Source: Canna indica
Taxonomy: Eukaryota; Streptophyta; Magnoliopsida; Zingiberales; Cannaceae
Reading direction: 5' to 3'
Assembly (NCBI GenBank): GCA_034359265.1
Contig: CP136894.1
Location: forward strand, 29,914,501 to 29,978,500
DNA length: 64,000 nucleotides
Shown here: positions 10,488-21,516 of the stretch, piece after piece
Position numbering within the stretch: the first letter of the stretch is position 1
Layout of the letters: every line of letters starts with the position of its first letter
The notes under the pieces: generated by a model
Seen by the model: the letters and a program-made list of their open reading frames with translations, nothing else
Databases searched by the model: none
Told to the model about the DNA's origin: nothing
Made by a program: the position numbers and the translations under genes

Positions 10488-13102
10488 TGTAATATCCTAG
10501 ATATTTAAATTATTTTTTTTCTCCTTATGTGTGTTTGCAAGCCTAGCAGTCTAGTTTGTGGTCGAGCCGAGTCGAGTCATGGTCCGGAGCGAGCTTGCGA
10601 GCTCGGGGAAGTAGGATATGAATTTATGAATTTTTGGCTTAGCTAGGTAGTTGAGATTATTTAATTTGATGTTTGTGTGCATAATTGCTAATTATATTCG
10701 TATGAGTATTTAATTAATTGTTTGTGATTTATTAGAATGACATTAATTAAATTATTTAAGTCTATCGGGTTAGCAGATTTTGGTTTTGGCTTAAGGTGGA
10801 TGCGGGTTGTGGATTAAGGGTTTAAGGGGTTAGAGTTGAGGAGCCACCTAAAGAGTTGAGAAAGGGAGCCAACCTCCAAGCCAAGCCGAGCCGCCAGCCC
10901 CCTTTCCCTTTTCTCCTTGGAGTCACCACCACCTAGAGCCAAGCCGAGACGTCTACTTCTTCTTCCCCTCCTTTCCTCTCTTCCTTCTATTTGGAGCCGA
11001 GCCGAGAGGAGCCAAGCCGAGCCACCTGCTTTTTCTTCTCCTCCCCTCTTTCTCTTCCTTCCCTTTGGAGCCGAGCCGAGAGGAGCCAGCCCCTCTCCTT
11101 CTCCTCTCTCTCCCTCTCTCCAAGCCGGCGGCTTGGAGTGAGCCGCCACCCCTTGGAACCTTTTCTTGGGTTGAGCCCCTGGCCTTTTGAAGCCGGATTT
11201 GAGGGCCATCATCCGGGATTTCTTCCTTAGCTTTCTTCCAATTAAGTTGAGTGGTTTTATCCCTCCTCTCCGGGTTTTCTTCGGATTTCTTGGAGCCGTT
11301 TTGAAGATTTGATGATCTCGATTTTTGAATGTTCTTGAGTTTTTCTTGGTTTCCCATGTCATGCTTAGATTTTGAATTTTGATCTCATAACATGGGGCAT
11401 ATGTTTAATGGAAGATTGATTTTATAATTTAATCTTGTGAATCTTGGATGCAACCTCATCTTGGAGTTCTAGATGTTCTTGATGCTATAGATTAATTAAT
11501 TTCCTTGATTCTTGATTTAGAGATTCATGATATATACGCTAGTTTTTATTTAGTGAAATTTATGAGATTGTATGCATGATTGGCATGATAACATGAATCG
11601 GTGATGTTCGAAATTTAGGGATTTAATTATGTAAAATTCGGATTTTATTTCATGAGGTGCTGGAAATTTTAGCTTTCTAAAATTTATATGCTGTTTGTTG
11701 AATCTGGGCTGATTTTTGATTTCTTTATTATTATATACTTAGATCTCTGAACATGGTCGTGTAACCTATCGTTTTGACCAGAAAACATAGTTTGAAAATA
11801 TAGGACACACTTTGGAGACTAGATTCTGGTTAGACACAACAGGTCTTGGCAAAACAGTAACCTAAAATAAAATCCTAAAACAAAACCCTAATTGAGATGA
11901 TCTAAATTTTGGGTGAGCATAATCGGTTATGAACCAATTGATAAATTATGCATGAAATAAAACCACACGGGTTCATGACAATACGAGTCTAAGGGATAGA
12001 GGTCGGGTTTGAAGTGTTGAGACGCTTCATGATGAGAACACCTCTAGGACACCGTAGGAGAATCTTGACTTAAGTCTTGATGCGTCAAATCCTTGAGTAT
12101 GGCGGAGCGGCTTAATTAGAAGCCGAATTACGGGCTCGGGTGGTTTGACGCCAAATTCCTAACCCGTAGAACAAGTTCGGAGATCCTTTCCCAATTGTTC
12201 TGGTTCAACTTCGTGGGATAAGTTCGGAGGGCCTTCCCGATTATCCTAGTGTGTGCGTTTGCCTTCGGGCATGGTAGGGCTTCGGCCTGATGCACTTCTC
12301 TAGTATGTGCGGTTGTCTTCGGCATGGTAGGGTTTTAGCCTGATACACTTCCCTAGTATGTGTAGTTGCCTTCGGCATGGTAGGGCTTTGGCCTTATGCA
12401 CTTCCCTAGTAGTGCGGTTGCCTTCGGGCTTGATAGGGCTTCGGCTTGATGCACTTCTTTAGTATGTGCGGTTGCCTTCGGGTATGGTAGGGCTTCGGCC
12501 TGATGCACTTCTTGGAGGGATAGATGCCATGGGCACGGGTGGCCTGTTGGTCTGGTAGCTAGTCACACCTTTGTGACATTGCCTTTTTAGAGATAGATTT
12601 TATTCCTGTTATCTCTGTGTTTATTTTTGTGGGTGGGTAAAATCGCTCGTTGAGTTCTTTGAACTCACCCGTTGTCGTTTGATTTCTCTTTTGCAGAGCT
12701 TGATCGGTGAGGTGGGTCAGATGCACTTGGCGCCGCTGGAGGGCAGAGGAGCCGTATAATCTCATAGCAGTCCTAGTTAGGGTCGTAGTCGAGTCCTTTG
12801 GTAGTAGTCATGCACTTGTATTAGCCTGATTTGGAGTTGTAGCCCTGAGGGCATTTATGTCATTTATTTTTGGTTTTATTGTATCTGAACTTTTGAATTG
12901 TTGAACTTAACTGTTATTTGCATTTCACTTTTCATCTAGCTTCTTGAAATAAAACTATGTTTTGGTTCGCTTTTCATCGAAATAAAACTTGTTATTTCTT
13001 TCGCTGTATTTACTTGTTGAGTTGGCATGTGCATGGTTTAGGCTGCGGGGTATAGGCACATATACCTTGGCCGGTCACGTGACCCTGAGTTGGGGCGTGA
13101 CA
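10488..13102 (+). mobile_element. Complete 3' LTR, gypsy family LTR1
   Basis: An LTR of 2,615 bp from TGTAATATCC to GGGGCGTGACA, placed directly after the polypurine tract. It contains a GAGCC-rich segment (about 10870-11150) and five tandem 53-54 bp units (12243-12516). Related copies are at 32355-34870 (start missing), 37775-38462 (minus, partial) and 47726-48748 (minus, partial). Open frames in the GC-rich part (for example 10814-11362 minus) are by-products of composition. It would carry the promoter and polyA site of the element, but neither can be fixed from sequence alone. Confidence 0.9.
12243..12516 (+). repeat. Tandem 53-54 bp repeat inside LTR1 (5 units)
   Basis: Five imperfect units of the form GTGCGGTTGCCTTCGGGCAT - GGTAGGGCTTCGGCC - TGATGCAC. 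The same repeat has about 8 units at 33895-34316 and about 7 at 48293-48680, so copy number varies among LTR1 copies. Confidence 0.9.
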
Positions 13103-16100
13103 ATTGATGAGTTGACTCCTCCCAACCATGGCCGAGGACCTTTGTCCCTACCTTGGTTGCTCTCGGCCAAGCATGAGCAGACTTGGGTAGGCTCGGCCGA
13201 GTAGGTGTGAGGAGGGGAAAAGGGTTCGATTTGTTTCACATTCACATATAGGGTATTAAAACCTTGATTTCATATGGATCACTCAATTATTATATGAAAT
13301 GTTAGTATTGATAGATTGAGAACATCATGATATAAGGAAATGTTTTTGATAGTGTGCATATGGTTAGAATTTCATATGGCATATCATCTGAAGAAATTTC
13401 CTCCATTAATTTTACTAGTATTGAATTCTTACTATGTTAGTCCAATTATTACCTTGCTAGAATTTATTGATTAAATGTAGAATTTAATTACCTTATTGTT
13501 GAAAGCATGTTATTATTTATGGTATTAGTTGTAGAATACTTCCCTTATAACTTATGTGTTTTGACATATTTGTATTTGGACATTTCTACAATTATGACAT
13601 GTAATTTACACTTAAGGAATCTGGCGAATGACGCTAGATACTTATAAGGAAATTATAGTGTGCTTATATTATCGGGAAAACTTGAATGCAGACAAGCTAG
13701 GTTTCCCACATAGGAAACAATCAGCGAGCATTAGTGTGCGGCTGGTATGGCCCGGAACGAGGGGGCCGGATACGAGTGAATGCTCAGGATTAAATAAGAA
13801 AACTTTAGAACACTTTGCAAGTGTATTGTGATTGTGATGGTCGGCTGAGAAGCATGAACGGTCGAAATGACTAATGCTTGAATAGGCGGGTGATTAGGGT
13901 CTTGAGATTAACTGGTGGGCCCGCTAGGTGTTAGACCCGGGTGGTAGAGGGTCTTGAGATTCTGTCAGTGGACCATGCTGACGGTAGACTCGAGATGGGT
14001 GGAACTAACTATCCCTAACCTGGTGGGTTTTTGAGACTAGTTGACCATCCTAGTCGACGACCCAATGATAACTCTGACTTTCCTTATGTGACATGTGGGC
14101 CATGAGGCCAGATCATTATTTTGTGGTAAAGGCCGGGCAGAGCCGAGCCACCAGTTCTAGAACAGGTTCTAGTGGTCGAGTGTTGCCTAGTCTGGTAGGG
14201 CTATTTTGGCCGGTTGTATGGTTTATGCAGGATGGCCTTTGGGCCGGTTTGTTGGCTTTAGGTTTTTAACCTTGGCCTTAATCTCGGTTTTGATGATAAC
14301 AAACATGGGACTAATGATTTCATTGAGAATATCTTCAGGTTCCATATCAGTAGCGATCAATGTCCTCGATCGGAGAAATTGGAGAAATTGAAAAATCGGA
14401 AGGACATTGATCATCGCGCTCGGGTTCGTCGTGGAAGTTTCTCGAAGATTGACGAGTGCACCAAAGATGCATTGGACGAGCTCAAAGATCACATGGAAAG
14501 CTCTCCAAGATGATGCTCGTTGAAAGCCGAAACCCGAAAATGAAGCATGGAAGAAATCGGCTAAAAAATACAACTCAGCCTAAGTTCGATCGACCGAGCG
14601 ATCGATCGAATAGGGTAAAGTAAAGGGCAGCAGCTATTTCGGTCGACTGGTTGATCGATCGACTAGTGCCGAAAAGGTGCAGTAGCTACGTCGGTCGACT
14701 GACCGAAGCCCAAATTAGGCAGTAGTTCGGGCGATCGACCAGTCGGTCGGCCAACCTGCATTTGTTGAAGACGCAAGATCTCATCGGTTGACCAACGGGT
14801 CGACCGAAGGTCAAGATCGAAGATCTTGCGTTTGGGCGGTCGACCCATCGGTCGATTGACCAGAGAGAAAAAATGACGGTCGAAGGAGCGGTCGATTGGT
14901 CGGTCGACCGACCAATCGATCGGCGATCTGCAATGGATAGAAAACTATTCATTGAGCTATCGTTTCTTCAGTAGGGTATAAATATACCCTCATATACTTC
15001 ATTTAACCTTCTTCTCCCAATCTTACAGAGATCATTGAGTATTCTAAGGGAGATTTAGAGCCTTCTAAACGATCAACGCTTGCGCTCTGCTATTTCCGCG
15101 AACACCTTCTCAAGCACCAGCTATTGCTTCAACTCGGGTTTAATTCTTTGGTTTAATTCTTAAGCTCTTTTGATTGTAAATTTTATCTTTTATTTGAACG
15201 GTTATCTTTTAATTTGGGTTTACGAAGACCGGGTGTTAGGTCTTCTTGTGTGGAAGTGGTTACCTGGTGTTAGGTGTAAAGCCACTTGTGTAAACTTAGT
15301 GTTTACTAGGATTAGTTTAGTTGTCCCTTTGGGTTGAGGTGGAAGAGTGCTCTCGATAAGAAGGCGGAGACTTCCGGGTGTGAAAGTACCTTAGGTCGAG
15401 AGTGAGACTCTTCAAGTGAAAAGTCCTAAGTGTACCTTAAGGGAAACGTAAATTAATCTAGTAAACTAGTTTGGAAATCCTAAGCGGGGTGCTTAGGTAG
15501 TGGAGTAGACATTGGGGCTGAACCACTATAAATCTTGTGTTTGCATTGTTTCATTTTGTTGTGCTTTAATTGCTTAATCATTTATTGCTTCCGCATATAA
15601 TAATTGAATCACAAATTGCTTAACCGATTTAAGTAAACGATTAAAATCGAATTTAGGCTAATAGATTTAGTAAACAAACTATTCACCCCCCCCTCTAGTG
15701 TCGCCATTTCGCCTACACGATTGTCATATCATGACTAGATTAGATTCCTAAATTTATAAATTTGCTGACTTATATGGATGTTGTTAATGGGGATTTATGT
15801 GGAGGTTCGAAAGGACCACTCACTGAGTCCCATGTGGACTCACGGTTTATTTCTCTTGTTTTTGCAGAGCCTGATCAGTGAGGTGAGGCTTGGAGTCATG
15901 GTGCAGTTGGAGGGTAGGCAGTGGCGTGGATCTCGTAGCAGTGTTCAGTAGTCGTAGTCGTGATGTCTAGGGTTGTTTCTTTATATACACTTAGCGATGT
16001 TTAATTTGAAAATATGTATTTGACTTTTAACTCGAGTTGTTCTTAATAGTTGGTTTGTTTTTACAACTCTTTTAAAAATTGTTCAACTTTCTTTTAATCA

Positions 16101-16149
16101 AATAAAAGTTTGCATCGAGTTCTTCTACTTGTATGTTTTCTAGTTGAAA
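13103..16149 (+). mobile_element. 5'-truncated LTR2-like gypsy LTR, split by a solo LTR
   Basis: Two pieces (13103-14249 and 15718-16149) of one LTR related to 7467-9985. Shared signals are TTGGCCGAG motifs near 13110-13200 and the block ACTCACTGAGTCCCATGTGG - ACTCACGG - GCAGAGCCTGATCAGTGAGG at 15810-15890. The start of the LTR is missing because base 13103 directly follows the end of LTR1. The end is missing too: near 16150 the sequence changes to LTR3. The copia solo LTR at 14250-15717 interrupts it. Boundaries other than the solo LTR are approximate. No genes. Confidence 0.65.
14250..15717 (+). mobile_element. Solo LTR of the Sirevirus-like copia family
   Basis: 1,468 bp from TGTTGGCTTTAGG to CATTTCGCCTACA. 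It matches, in opposite orientation, both LTRs of the element at 21517-29478. The flanks CGGTT (14245-14249) and CGATT (15718-15722) agree at four of five positions, as expected for an aged 5-bp target duplication. No internal sequence follows, so it is a solo LTR left by recombination between two LTRs. Palindromic GGTCGACC and CGATCGAC motifs cluster at about 14580-14930. Confidence 0.88.
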
Positions 16150-18130
16150 AGAAAATGAAAGAGGGGTTATTGGATGGTGTGGTTGCTAGGGCCGCACGCA
16201 TCCAAGAAACCCGATACTCGACAAGGGGGCGACGCAGGAGGCGACGAGAGTGGTTGCCGCCGGACCAGTTGCGGACGCCGGCGGTCATCGGCACAAGGGA
16301 CGTTAAGGGCGTCTTCTACTTTGGTTTCCCTTGCCGGTGAGTGGCTAAATCATTGCCCAAAACTCATGATTTCTTCCCTTCCCTTGCCGCCCCATGTCTT
16401 GAAGAACTTGTTGATTTATTGATGATTTTAATCCTCTCTTCAATGGCATTTGATGATGGATTCTTGTGTAAATTTCTATGTTAAATTTGCGGTTCAATAT
16501 ATAATTATTAAGAATTGAAAAGTCAATTTTTTTTTGTGGTTACCGCCTGCTGCCGTTTGGGTTTATTTTAACTGGATTGTTTTCTTGATTGTATGAATAG
16601 CATTCTTAGTAGGTAGATGTTAATCTTAGAGTAATTGGTATGTGTGGAGGTGTTAGCAAATGAAGAATCTGAAGAATTATTTTGAAGTGCCGCATGATTC
16701 TCAAGTAGTGTACTATGGGTTTTCTTTCTTCTTGTGGCTGCATAGTATAGGTAGATGGTAAATGCAAATATGAAATTAGAAAAGTAGTGGGTTGATTGGG
16801 AATTGATTTGGTTGAAGGAAGAAAAAAAAGGGTTGTGCGGCAGCCAAGGGGGGGGGGGGGGGGGGGTATCAAGGCTTTATTTTTTTTATTTTTTTTGGTG
16901 TTATCTTTTGGTTAGTATCTACTGTTAGTGTAATTAAAATGGCATGAAAAATTAAACTATGCTTTAAGCCTTAGTATACATTTAAAGTATAGTGATTTAG
17001 CATCCTTTTGTACTTTTAGAAAAGTTTAAGTAGAATACTATGAGATTACTTGTGAAGGGGGGGTTTGTATCATGGGTGTTATTTATAAATTTTTAACTTC
17101 CATGTAGAAATATCTAAATTTATTTTATTCCGTTTGAAAATCTTAAACTACACTCTTGTATTATACAAGCACCTGGTATTAAATGGTGTGGGGATACTGG
17201 TTCATATTAAATGCTTATAGTATTGGTGCATTCATTATTTTTCTTTGTAACAAGCTTGTGTTTGTGGATGAGATGGGGGTTCGGTTGGGCTGATCAGCGG
17301 AGGTGTGGACCGGGAAGCTCGTCAGCGAGCCACACTGACGACCGACCCGAAGTGGTGCTGGTTGGAGGGTTTTCCCGACCAATTGGGGGTTACTGAGGCT
17401 AGAGGGCTTGCCTAGCTCAGGAACCATGGGCGGGAAGCTCACTAGGCATGTCCTAGTGACCGACTCGTACTGTTTGAAAATATGCTTGTGTCAATGTGTG
17501 GTTCCTTTTCTCTATGAGTTATATATGGACTGCTTTGTTATTTTATAGATAAAATGATTATTTCTTGATTTAAGAAAGTTATTCTTGTACCTTGATATTG
17601 GTTGGATTATGTTATAGAAATTATCTGTTGTGTTGTTATTATGCATCTTATACTCTTGTTTAATCGTGGACCGTGGTAGGCTCAAGACCGAGCCACTCAC
17701 TAAGTCCAATGTAGACTTACCGTTTTGTTTTGTTATTTTTTTTTAGCATCAGGTCAATACCAGTGGCGATACTGGAGTACCGGGTAACGTAACTAGGAGC
17801 AGCAGGTTCAGGGCAGATCTCGTGACAAGTCGGAGTTAGAGTTAGGGTTGTGGTCGGGTTTAGAGAGATCCATGTAGTGAGATTTATTGTTTCTCTTTTC
17901 CATTCATTGTTTTAAAATATTCTTTGAAGTTTGTTTCAATTGAATATTCATGTTTCCGCACTTTCTTTAATAGTGAATTGGATTGTTTCTTTTATATCAT
18001 TTTATTAGTCATTGTCATTTTAATAAAATAAAAGTTTGGTTTATCTATGTGGTTTGTGGTTTTGAGTTAGGCTTCGGGGTATGGTTGTATACCCTGGCCA
18101 GTCACACCATTCTAGAATTGGGGTGTGACA
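16150..18130 (+). mobile_element. 5'-truncated LTR3 (gypsy), probable 5' LTR
   Basis: Matches the complete LTR3 at 30129-32354 from its GGGTTATTGGATGGTG segment to the terminal GGGGTGTGACA at 18130. About 280 bases of the LTR start are missing. It is followed by a degenerate primer-binding site, so it is best read as the 5' LTR of the element whose 3' LTR is at 30129-32354. Relative to that copy it has an extra segment near 16545-16595 and a G run of 19 instead of 6. No coding sequence. Confidence 0.82.
16848..16866 (+). repeat. Run of 19 G in LTR3
   Basis: An uninterrupted G homopolymer following CAGCCAA. The sister LTR has only 6 G at the same place (about 31073-31078). It could be replication slippage or an assembly error. 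Confidence 0.95.
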
Positions 18131-18530
18131 AAATGTTATCAGTGCATTTGGTTTAGGTCCTGACTTCGATTTTAGGACATTGGGTACTGTATGGGGCATT
18201 GCTAGCGTGTCAGCATACGGTGTGTCCTAGTCACGAGATCGGTCGACTGAGCTTGCGCCCCAGCAGCGGTATGTGTGGTAACTTATACTTGTAAATTAAG
18301 TGCTTAATTCTTTTTATTGTTTGTTTTCTTGGTAGTAAAATGATAATACATTGCTAAGCGGTAGTGGGAGCAATTCCACAGGCCGAGGCCAAGACCGCGG
18401 TTATGGGCGGCCAGTCGAGGAGAACGTTGAGCTGGAACCCAAAGTGGTCTAGCTTGAGACTTTGTTCCGAGAGATTCGTCACGGGAGTAGCCGTCGTACG
18501 TACTCACCGGAGTTTTCATGCTTTAGGATC
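18131..18530 (+). pseudogene. Gypsy leader, degenerate primer site and gag start remnant
   Basis: Directly after LTR3, ATGTTATCAGTGCATTTGG (from about 18133) is a decayed tRNA-iMet primer site (usual form TGGTATCAGAGC). The leader holds TTGGGTACTGTATGGGGCAT and CTAGCGTGTCAGCATACGG, shared with the LTR2 element leader. From about 18370 a short gag-like, Arg/Gly-rich reading can be followed to about 18525 with stops. Gag would be the structural protein of the particle. Beyond this point no coding homology is visible. Confidence 0.6.
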
Positions 18531-21516
18531 TCATAAAGGGTGATCATGACCATAATTTGCTTTTTCTTTGGTTGATATCTTAGAATGTTTTCTGGTTTGT
18601 TCATTTAGAAATTTCTCCCGGTGTCCATAAATATTTTAGCTATTAAAGTATAGCCAAGAGTCCTTTGCTTGTCTATATTTAGGAATAGATGAGGTAGTGT
18701 TGGTAAAAAATACAATAAGAAAAAAATAAGAAGTGCTAATTGGAACTTGGAGTAGACAAGTGGATATTGTACTGATCTCTAAATAATTATCAAATTTAGA
18801 ACATATCATATAAATCAAATTTTTAAGTGTTATTGAGATAGAGTTAATCACTATTTGGAGAAAAAAAATCTAGATGTTACCATATAATAGTAGTCTTATG
18901 TGGAGCAGAGAAGCAGAACTGCACTTATTTGGTATAAACTGAATTTGATTAATGGAGTAGCTCCTTTCAGGTATTCAAAATTGGTTGGTTTCTTTGAAAC
19001 TTAGAGTATCTTGGTGAATACTAATAAGGGATCTGGAATTTTTCTGATTTGCAATATCATGGAAGAAAGCAGGTTATATTTTTGAATGTTTCTTTATGGG
19101 ATTAGGAATATGAATCAAGATTTTATATTTATAGTATAATGGGAAACGGAGGATGTAACATTAACTCTTGCGTTGAGGCAGTTTAAATTAAGTGATGATA
19201 TGTAAATTTGCAGGAGTCCAAAAACCAATTCTCTAAATGTTTCCGTCCTTGTGAGTTTATTTTCAAAACTGGGATAGTTCTAGTTTAGTTTTTAAAATAA
19301 TGTAGTTTGTCACCTTCCTTCTTACCTTCCCCTACATGTGAGTGGTTTTTGCACCCTAGATATAGGATTTTCTTCCTCATGTTGCCACTCCTTGTAATTG
19401 AGACAATTCTGAAATTTTCCGTCTGATTGGAATTCTCCATTGATTCGATGCCTGAAGATGTGTTTTTTTTTTTCTTTTCTTAACATAATTGGAGTTCTTG
19501 ATAGGAGAAGTAGGGTGTGGCAGCCCTAGACGATACCCTAGACCTTTAGGGCCAGCAGAGTAGGGTATAAGGGGAGATACTCCATGAAAAAAATTCTGGT
19601 TTGGTTGAACGATGTTTTAAATTTTGATTCCTTATATCTTTAAGCAATGAGCATAAATTTTCTGGGATATTAGCCTACTAAGAAACTTTGACCACTTGAT
19701 TAAAGGGTTTTAGGTTGTTAATTTAAGGGCCTAAATTCTTGAGGTAACCTTTGGGGACACCAATATCAATTATGCAAAATTTGATGCAGGTGAGATTAAG
19801 AAAATGCTTACTGTGAACTGCTCACTTGATGGTTTTTTTTTCTAAACTAAGGGATGGTGCATCTCATTGTCACTTTATGCCTTCTGCAACTTTTGTGTTC
19901 ATCCACCACCTTGCATCTATCTTGGAATTTTTTGTAGAAATGGTAACCAAGGATCATACTACTTCGTGTTTACTTGATTTAATAAGTTGCATGTATATGT
20001 TGATAATTAACATGCTTGAGGAAGGCAACACAACAAAAAGTCTTGTCGGATGTACATGATATAATGTTGCGGTCATAGACTGCTAATCTTTTGAAGATTT
20101 GAAAAGTTGATTTGTTAGAGCAATAGCAACGGAAAACGAATCTATGACTATGTATTCTCCAAAATCTTTAATCCATATTGAGTGTCTCATGAATCACAAG
20201 TTTCTGTTAGGTGTATAACATTCACCTATATTTTGTAAGTTTGCAAGAACTTTAACATGTACTGTTTATACCTTTGATTGGGGTGTTGGAAAATTCTGAG
20301 TTATAAAATAACTAGGGGGTGGTGTTGGATTATAATGTTATGTTGAAATTTCTTGAAATATAGATTGAAGTTTGCGTTTTCAAGCCTATGCTTTAGCAGA
20401 ATCCACGCAAATATCATGGTCAGTTGTTAGGTACTCGCTTTCAAAATCCAGTTTCATCGAGGGTGTTATATGCCCATGATAGTGGTAACTCCGTATAGGA
20501 TGACACCCAAAAAGAGGAGGATGGAGAACATATAAGCTTATCAGATTCGTCAGAAAGGCTAATAGGACTAAGCAAACTTAATAGCTAAATCAGGCTATCT
20601 ACTTGGAGATGGTAGTTAAGCTGCACTCCATCCAAGAGGCCCAAACATCTGCTAATATTGCAAGTTTATTGGTTGCAGCCCCGAAAATATCAGGAATGAG
20701 TTTGCAGAGTGCGATGGTTCAACACCATTTGTCTATCCAATAGTAAGTTGAAGTGTCATTCCTAACTTTAATTAATACGAATGGAAGCAACCTATTTTTT
20801 TGGAGGAAGGAAATTTGACGCTGGCTAGTGATCTAGATAGAGATTAAAATTGGCAGCCCTTACCACCTGTATAACCTACATCACTTTGATGGCTTGGTAC
20901 ATTTTAAAGTTGATACTAAGAAAAATTATTATGCGCTCCATTATTTAGTTGTTACAAAGAGAAATCTAGCATTCCTTAGATTCTAGAGCGAATTGTTGTT
21001 TTAATCAGGATATTCAAAAAAAAAAATCAAGATTTCTTTTTCCACTCAACATAATTGAGTTGGTTATTTTAGGTGCAGAAAGCCATTTTATTCAATTTAA
21101 GCATGGAGTTCATCTTAAGTATAGGAAGTCGAGGATAAGTTGGTTTGACTTAGTTGCTAGCATGTCATAGGCTTTATTAGACATACGATCAGTTTTCATG
21201 TTGCAGGTCAATGATGAGAAAAGCTTTATCCTTGGTACAACTCTTCATACTAATAAACAAAAGTTTATGGATGACTTGAACTTTAAAAGGTGCTTCCAAG
21301 TTCTAACAACAAACAAAGCACATTACTTAGTCCCATGTTAGACCCTCTGAACTGGTAGCATTTTAGTGTGAAAAATCAGTGTATGGCTAAAGCATGGAAT
21401 TGGACATTATATATATATATATATACACATATAGGAATTAAGTTTCTACATAATTAGCCTGGTCACGGTAAAAGCATAATGTTACTTGCTTGTTATCTTG
21501 TATCAAATAGAACTAA
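18531..21516. other. AT-rich stretch without recognisable genes
   Basis: About 3 kb lying between the gag remnant and the copia element. It contains only short chance frames (for example 19826-20059), homopolymer runs and a TA repeat at about 21404-21424. By position it should be the interior of the LTR3 gypsy element, because pol sequence resumes at 29479 on the far side of the copia insertion, but no gag or pol motif could be seen. It may be noncoding interior of a non-autonomous element or older unrelated DNA. Confidence 0.5.

Noticed and set aside
10814..11362. 182-codon minus-strand frame, Arg/Gly/Lys-rich
   Set aside because: It lies in the GAGCC-rich part of LTR1. Composition explains the open frame, and the equivalent LTR copies have different frames.
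19826..20059. 77-codon frame in the unassigned stretch
   Set aside because: No recognisable motif and no support from neighbours.
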